DNA from: Phallusia fumigata
Taxonomy: Eukaryota; Chordata; Ascidiacea; Phlebobranchia; Ascidiidae
DNA: 28,968 nucleotides
Reading direction: 5' to 3'
Assembly (NCBI GenBank): GCA_008931825.1
Contig: QXVZ01021781.1
Location: forward strand, 1 to 28,968
Below the pieces are notes generated by a model. It worked only from the letters and a program-made list of their open reading frames with translations, was not told the origin of the DNA and did no database searches. Shown here piece by piece: positions 20,056 to 28,968 of the stretch. The translations under genes were made by a program, and so were the position numbers. Every line of letters begins with the position of its first letter. Within the stretch, counting starts at the first letter, position 1.

Positions 20056-21011
20056 TGACCAAGTTGCCAAATAAGCTTTTCTACACGTTGAGATTGTGAG
20101 AGCCATATTTTGTATATTGACAGTTGTTAAGTGAGAGTTGTTCAGTTCCTTTCATATATTATCACTATTGCCTTGATATTTTTAGCCTGTTTTTAAATGT
20201 GGTGTAATGTAATGCTGCAGATGAGTCTGTTACACTTTCCTAGAGTAAATGACTTTATTTCCCATATTACTGCTTAAACTATTATATATCTGTGTACCCT
20301 TTATTTTGTTGTGACTGCTGGAATGTTCAGCAGTAATACCAGATATATATGCAAATACAACATGCAGCTATTTGCCGTATTGATATTTGCCACTTGACTA
20401 TTAAATAATAACTGCAGTTAAAACTCTTTTCAAAAATTTTATGAATATTTTAGTGGCATAAAGCAGCTCCATCTTGCTGCTAAAAATATTGAATTTAATT
20501 GGTTTACTTTGTTTGGTTTTTCCACAAAGTTTTTAGTTGTTTCAACTGGTGAACTTTCTGTGCATACATGTAGCCACAAAAGATGTTGCACAAAGATTGA
20601 AATTTCAGCTGATTCATTACCTGTTATGTTACAAACTTGAATGTTGTTTGGTTTAATTAAAAGTTTAAACCTTGCCATGCAAGTAATTTTACAAACTTTT
20701 TAAATATTTGTTGATTGATGCACATTTTGTCGTTAAAAGTTTTGTCATATGTTTTACAATTCCAGTAAGTTAGCTTATGGTTTCACTTTTGAAAAGCAAG
20801 AGTTGGAAAATCCATTTTAAGTAAATGCCGATTGTTTGTTTGTTAATTACACATTTTTTGTGTTGTTATAATTATTTATTTGTGATAAAAAAACAGATGA
20901 ACTGCACCTTTTACTTGTTTTCCATAGAAGTATTATGTGTTCGTTTAACATTGGGAAATGATTTATTTGGTTGTGTGTTATATTCGGCGTTTACAGATGG
21001 CTGCTGTATTG

Positions 21012-21017
21012 AATAAA
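21012..21017 (+). terminator. Poly(A) signal of SPRYD7
   Basis: AATAAA about 960 bases after the SPRYD7 stop codon and the first canonical signal downstream on this strand. An unseen variant signal closer to the stop would give a shorter transcript. Confidence 0.5.
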
Positions 21018-22180
21018 CAATTATCAATTCAATACAATATTGAGTAAAGTTTTATGCATTTTGCCTTTACAAGTATGCATCATTGTAATACTTTTTGGCG
21101 CGAGCGTGTCGGACCGATAGAACAAGGGAATTTTACGTGTTGAAACGAGAAACCACCGACTCGCACGGAATGCTTCAAAGTAGGATGGAAACCATACGGA
21201 AGCATCGACAAACTTCTGGCGGTTAGCTGTGGCATGTCAAGCTTGTGTGAGCTGACAGAAATCTAAACCCAGCAATGCTTTATGTCGTTTCTAAAATTAC
21301 TGACACGGGGTTACCACATTTTATTCTAAAGATGGACCGATTTTCTGCGAATTAAACAAGATATTCATGTTTTTGAGAGTTTTCGCAAAAGCATTAAAAT
21401 CAAAGTTTTTATTGCAGTAATATAATACGACATTTGGGAAAAATAGCTCAAAAAACAAATGCGTTTGTAGATTTAAAACTAGACCTTTAAAAATTACACA
21501 CTTCGTACAAACTGGTGTCACCTTGTGGCATACATGGGCGTAAAATTTGGCCGCTAGGTAACAGCAAAGATTTGGTGATTTAGAAGCTTAAAAATACGTG
21601 TTGTGCTTCACAATACTCGAAACAAGAACGGGAATATCCGTAGTTGTGACACATATGCAATGGTGCGTGGCAGTTTGGTGTCAATTTAACATGACCCACT
21701 TTTTTCATGTTATCTGCGTTTATCGTTTGTTGCACCTGCTTAATACGCATGTTTGGAGAAAAAATTCAAGAGCGACTTCAAGATTTTGCTATAGCCAATG
21801 TACAAAAATCCGACCTTTGTGAAAGCAAGAGTCGCTCTCATACATGGCAGATTTATTGTTAACCGAAAAATCGGTAAGGGACACAAAAACAGGAAAAAGG
21901 TCGGTTTGTGCACAATGGTGAAATTCAACATTTTAAAGAACGGGTTCTCTTATTCTAGGATTCGTAAAAACCGGTTATCTAACTATCACAGTGTTTAGAA
22001 CCAAACCATGCTGGTTTAAGTCAACATCCGGTTTCCGAGATTGAGTCGAACTAGCTAAATCCTATCACTGTTTGCAGACCGCATGGCTTTGTCCCTGATT
22101 GAGAAAATATGGGCGAGCAATACAGCTCGGTCGATTCTTTTGTATTTTTGTTCCTTTTTAGTGTTTGTGCAAGCTAATTT

Positions 22181-22251
22181 AGCCAAACAACGTTGCCGTC
22201 TTCAAGACCGCCGTTTGGCTGAAAATCGATACGACCCTGTTCGTACAGGGC
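22181..22251. other. Two adjacent stem-loops
   Basis: The first has outer arms AGCCAAAC (22181-22188) and GTTTGGCT (22213-22220) enclosing the palindrome GTCTTCAAGAC. The second pairs CCCTG with CAGGG around a TTCGTA loop, some 20 bases further on. Two well-paired hairpins side by side in AT-rich DNA could mark a structured RNA or a transposon end. There is no recognised RNA family and no promoter element. Confidence 0.3.
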
Positions 22252-22670
22252 ATTAATATTTCAAAAGCCCCTCGTATCTTCGTGCAGCCCTGCCTAGTCT
22301 CAAGAAGGTTTACGTAATCTCAAGTCGTTTCGTCAGGATCGTCCAACAGCTGGGCGCCAACATAAGGGTGACTTTGTGCAGATACAAAACACAAGCAAGA
22401 ACTGTGTTAGATCTAAACTATCAGCATGCAAGCATCCGAAGTTGTGAAATGTTTGTTTTTAAGTGTTTGGTTTGTCATTTGGATCAGTTTGTTCGAAACT
22501 TGGCAGGTGATTTAGTATAAAAGTTACAAAGCTGTTGGAGAATCATAAAAACAACGAGTAAGCAAAAACACTTGCAGAAATATTAGCCAACTCCATCGAT
22601 AAGATAGATTTACGCCTTACGCGACTTCTGTATGACATCATAGTCGGAAGAAACAGAGAAACAGCGAAGA

Positions 22671-22775
22671 TAATCGATGCGGGGGAAAGAGAGGGCGCGC
22701 CGAGCCCTGCAAGGCGGCCGCGCGTCATTAATGCATTTAGCAGTGGCGCGACAGAGTGGGTCGCTAGGCATATGC
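22671..22775. promoter_or_regulatory. CpG-rich block, candidate KIF1 promoter
   Basis: A GC- and CpG-rich island of about 100 bp in AT-rich DNA, including GGCGCGCC (22694-22701) and GCGGCCGC (22714-22721), 0.8 kb upstream of the kinesin start codon. The neighbourhood continues with CpG-containing sequence to about 22860. A promoter role is inferred from composition and position only. Confidence 0.3.
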
Positions 22776-22960
22776 ATGACTGAGTCGTCTTAAGTGTGTA
22801 TGTGTTTTGCAGGCGTTATGGCCGTCTGGCGCGTATGGACAAACGGAGCAACGCAAAACAGTCGCGAATCTCAGAGGTCTTGTTTGTGTTATTAGCGAGG
22901 GGGCTGTTTGCTTTTAAGAAGCTTCGTTATGTTTCGTGTGGGCTTATGAGGTCATATACT

Positions 22961-23257
22961 GAAGTTTTGTTTTCGTAGACCAATGTGTATTGTCCACACG
23001 TTTCAATAACTTTTAAGAAACATTTATCGTTTGTTTGATGTATTTGTAAAGATTTGCCTGTTTCACTCTTATTATGTGTTGTTTTGTATTCTTAGAAGCA
23101 GTGTTTGTGTTAATTTGTAATTTAGAAAATTTTTGGTGCAATCATTAATTTTTGCATTGTTGCACAATCAACAATGGACTAACAGCTTTGGGAAATATTA
23201 ATCTTTTAGACGACAAACATCAAAGAAATCATGTCGTCGGTAAAAGTGGCTGTACGA
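22961..23257 (+). repeat. Haplotype copy A of the KIF1 5' end
   Basis: 297 bases matching 23259-23555 collinearly with scattered substitutions, cut off at the N at 23258. The last 27 bases repeat the start of the kinesin coding region (ATG at 23231, encoding MSSVKVAVR). It is the allelic version of the same 5' leader, not a second gene or alternative first exon. Confidence 0.85.
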
Positions 23258-23258
23258 N
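23258..23258. other. Assembly join (single N) between allelic copies
   Basis: Copy A of the KIF1 5' end stops here and copy B begins at 23259 with the sequence that opens copy A at 22961. Confidence 0.85.
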
Positions 23259-23528
23259 GACGTCTTGTTTTCGTAAACCAATGTGTATTGTCCATACGTT
23301 TCAATAACTTTTTAGAAACGTTTATTGTTTATTTGATTTATTTGTAAAGATTTGCCTGTTTCACTTTCAATATGTGTTGTTTTGTATTCTTAGAAGCAGT
23401 GTTTATGTTAATTTGTAATTTAGGAAATTTTTGGTGCAATCATTAATTTTTGCATTGTTGCACAATCGACAATGGACTAACAGCTTTGGGAAATATTAAT
23501 CTTTTTGACGACAAACATCAAAAAAATC

Positions 23529-23555
<27 letters not shown>
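23259..23555 (+). repeat. Haplotype copy B of the KIF1 5' end
   Basis: Same length as copy A (297 bases). This copy is continuous with the rest of the gene, so its ATG at 23529 is used for the gene model. Confidence 0.85.

Positions 23556-28968
<5,413 letters not shown>

Larger units (their letters stand above)
21030..22960. other. SPRYD7-KIF1 intergenic region
   Basis: About 1.9 kb with no supported gene. It includes a pair of hairpins (22181-22251) and a CpG-rich block (22671-22775), listed separately. The 60-70 codon frames here lack start context or recognisable sequence. Confidence 0.45.

Noticed and set aside
22796..22978. 60-codon frame preceded by TTTTGCAG, possible upstream KIF1 exon
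   Set aside because: The frame has no kinesin similarity and the KIF1 start codon lies downstream. It could at most be part of a non-coding leader exon, for which there is no evidence here.

Overview
The window is animal genomic DNA: AT-rich, with multi-exon genes using GT-AG introns, AATAAA poly(A) signals and single copies of families that are conserved across metazoans. My best guess is an ascidian such as Ciona. The compact introns, and above all the way the assembly carries strongly diverged allelic copies side by side, fit the very polymorphic Ciona savignyi genome. The species call is inference; the gene calls do not depend on it.

Layout, left to right. 1-1048 holds nothing I can support. 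1049-3714 holds two alternative copies of one non-coding segment joined at a single N (2437), with a SINE-like repeat in each and large private indels. A 14-finger C2H2 zinc-finger gene lies on the minus strand (3773-5137). 5138-8069 is mostly empty, with one coding-like scrap. A fold-back MITE with TTAA duplications sits at 8070-8372. Two intronless genes follow on the plus strand: LRRC40 (8461-10209) and TMEM245 (11696-14092). A four-exon minus-strand gene (14709-15537), which only appears once it is spliced by hand, encodes an ARL14EP-family cysteine-rich protein. It is divergent from a two-exon glutaredoxin (16315-16740). Then come a five-exon SPRYD7 gene (17921-20055), an intergenic stretch with a CpG-rich block, and the 5' half of a kinesin-3 (KIF1A/B/C-type) gene from 23529 that runs off the right edge.

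The genes look like ordinary unlinked housekeeping or trafficking genes; I see no operon-like spacing and no shared pathway. What is unusual is structural. Three tandem duplications, each split by one N, look like uncollapsed haplotypes, and two of them create false extra copies of kinesin exons. The kinesin also has a 21-nt in-frame microexon in the motor loop that carries the family's lysine-rich K-loop. I did not find evidence for a new multi-gene system.
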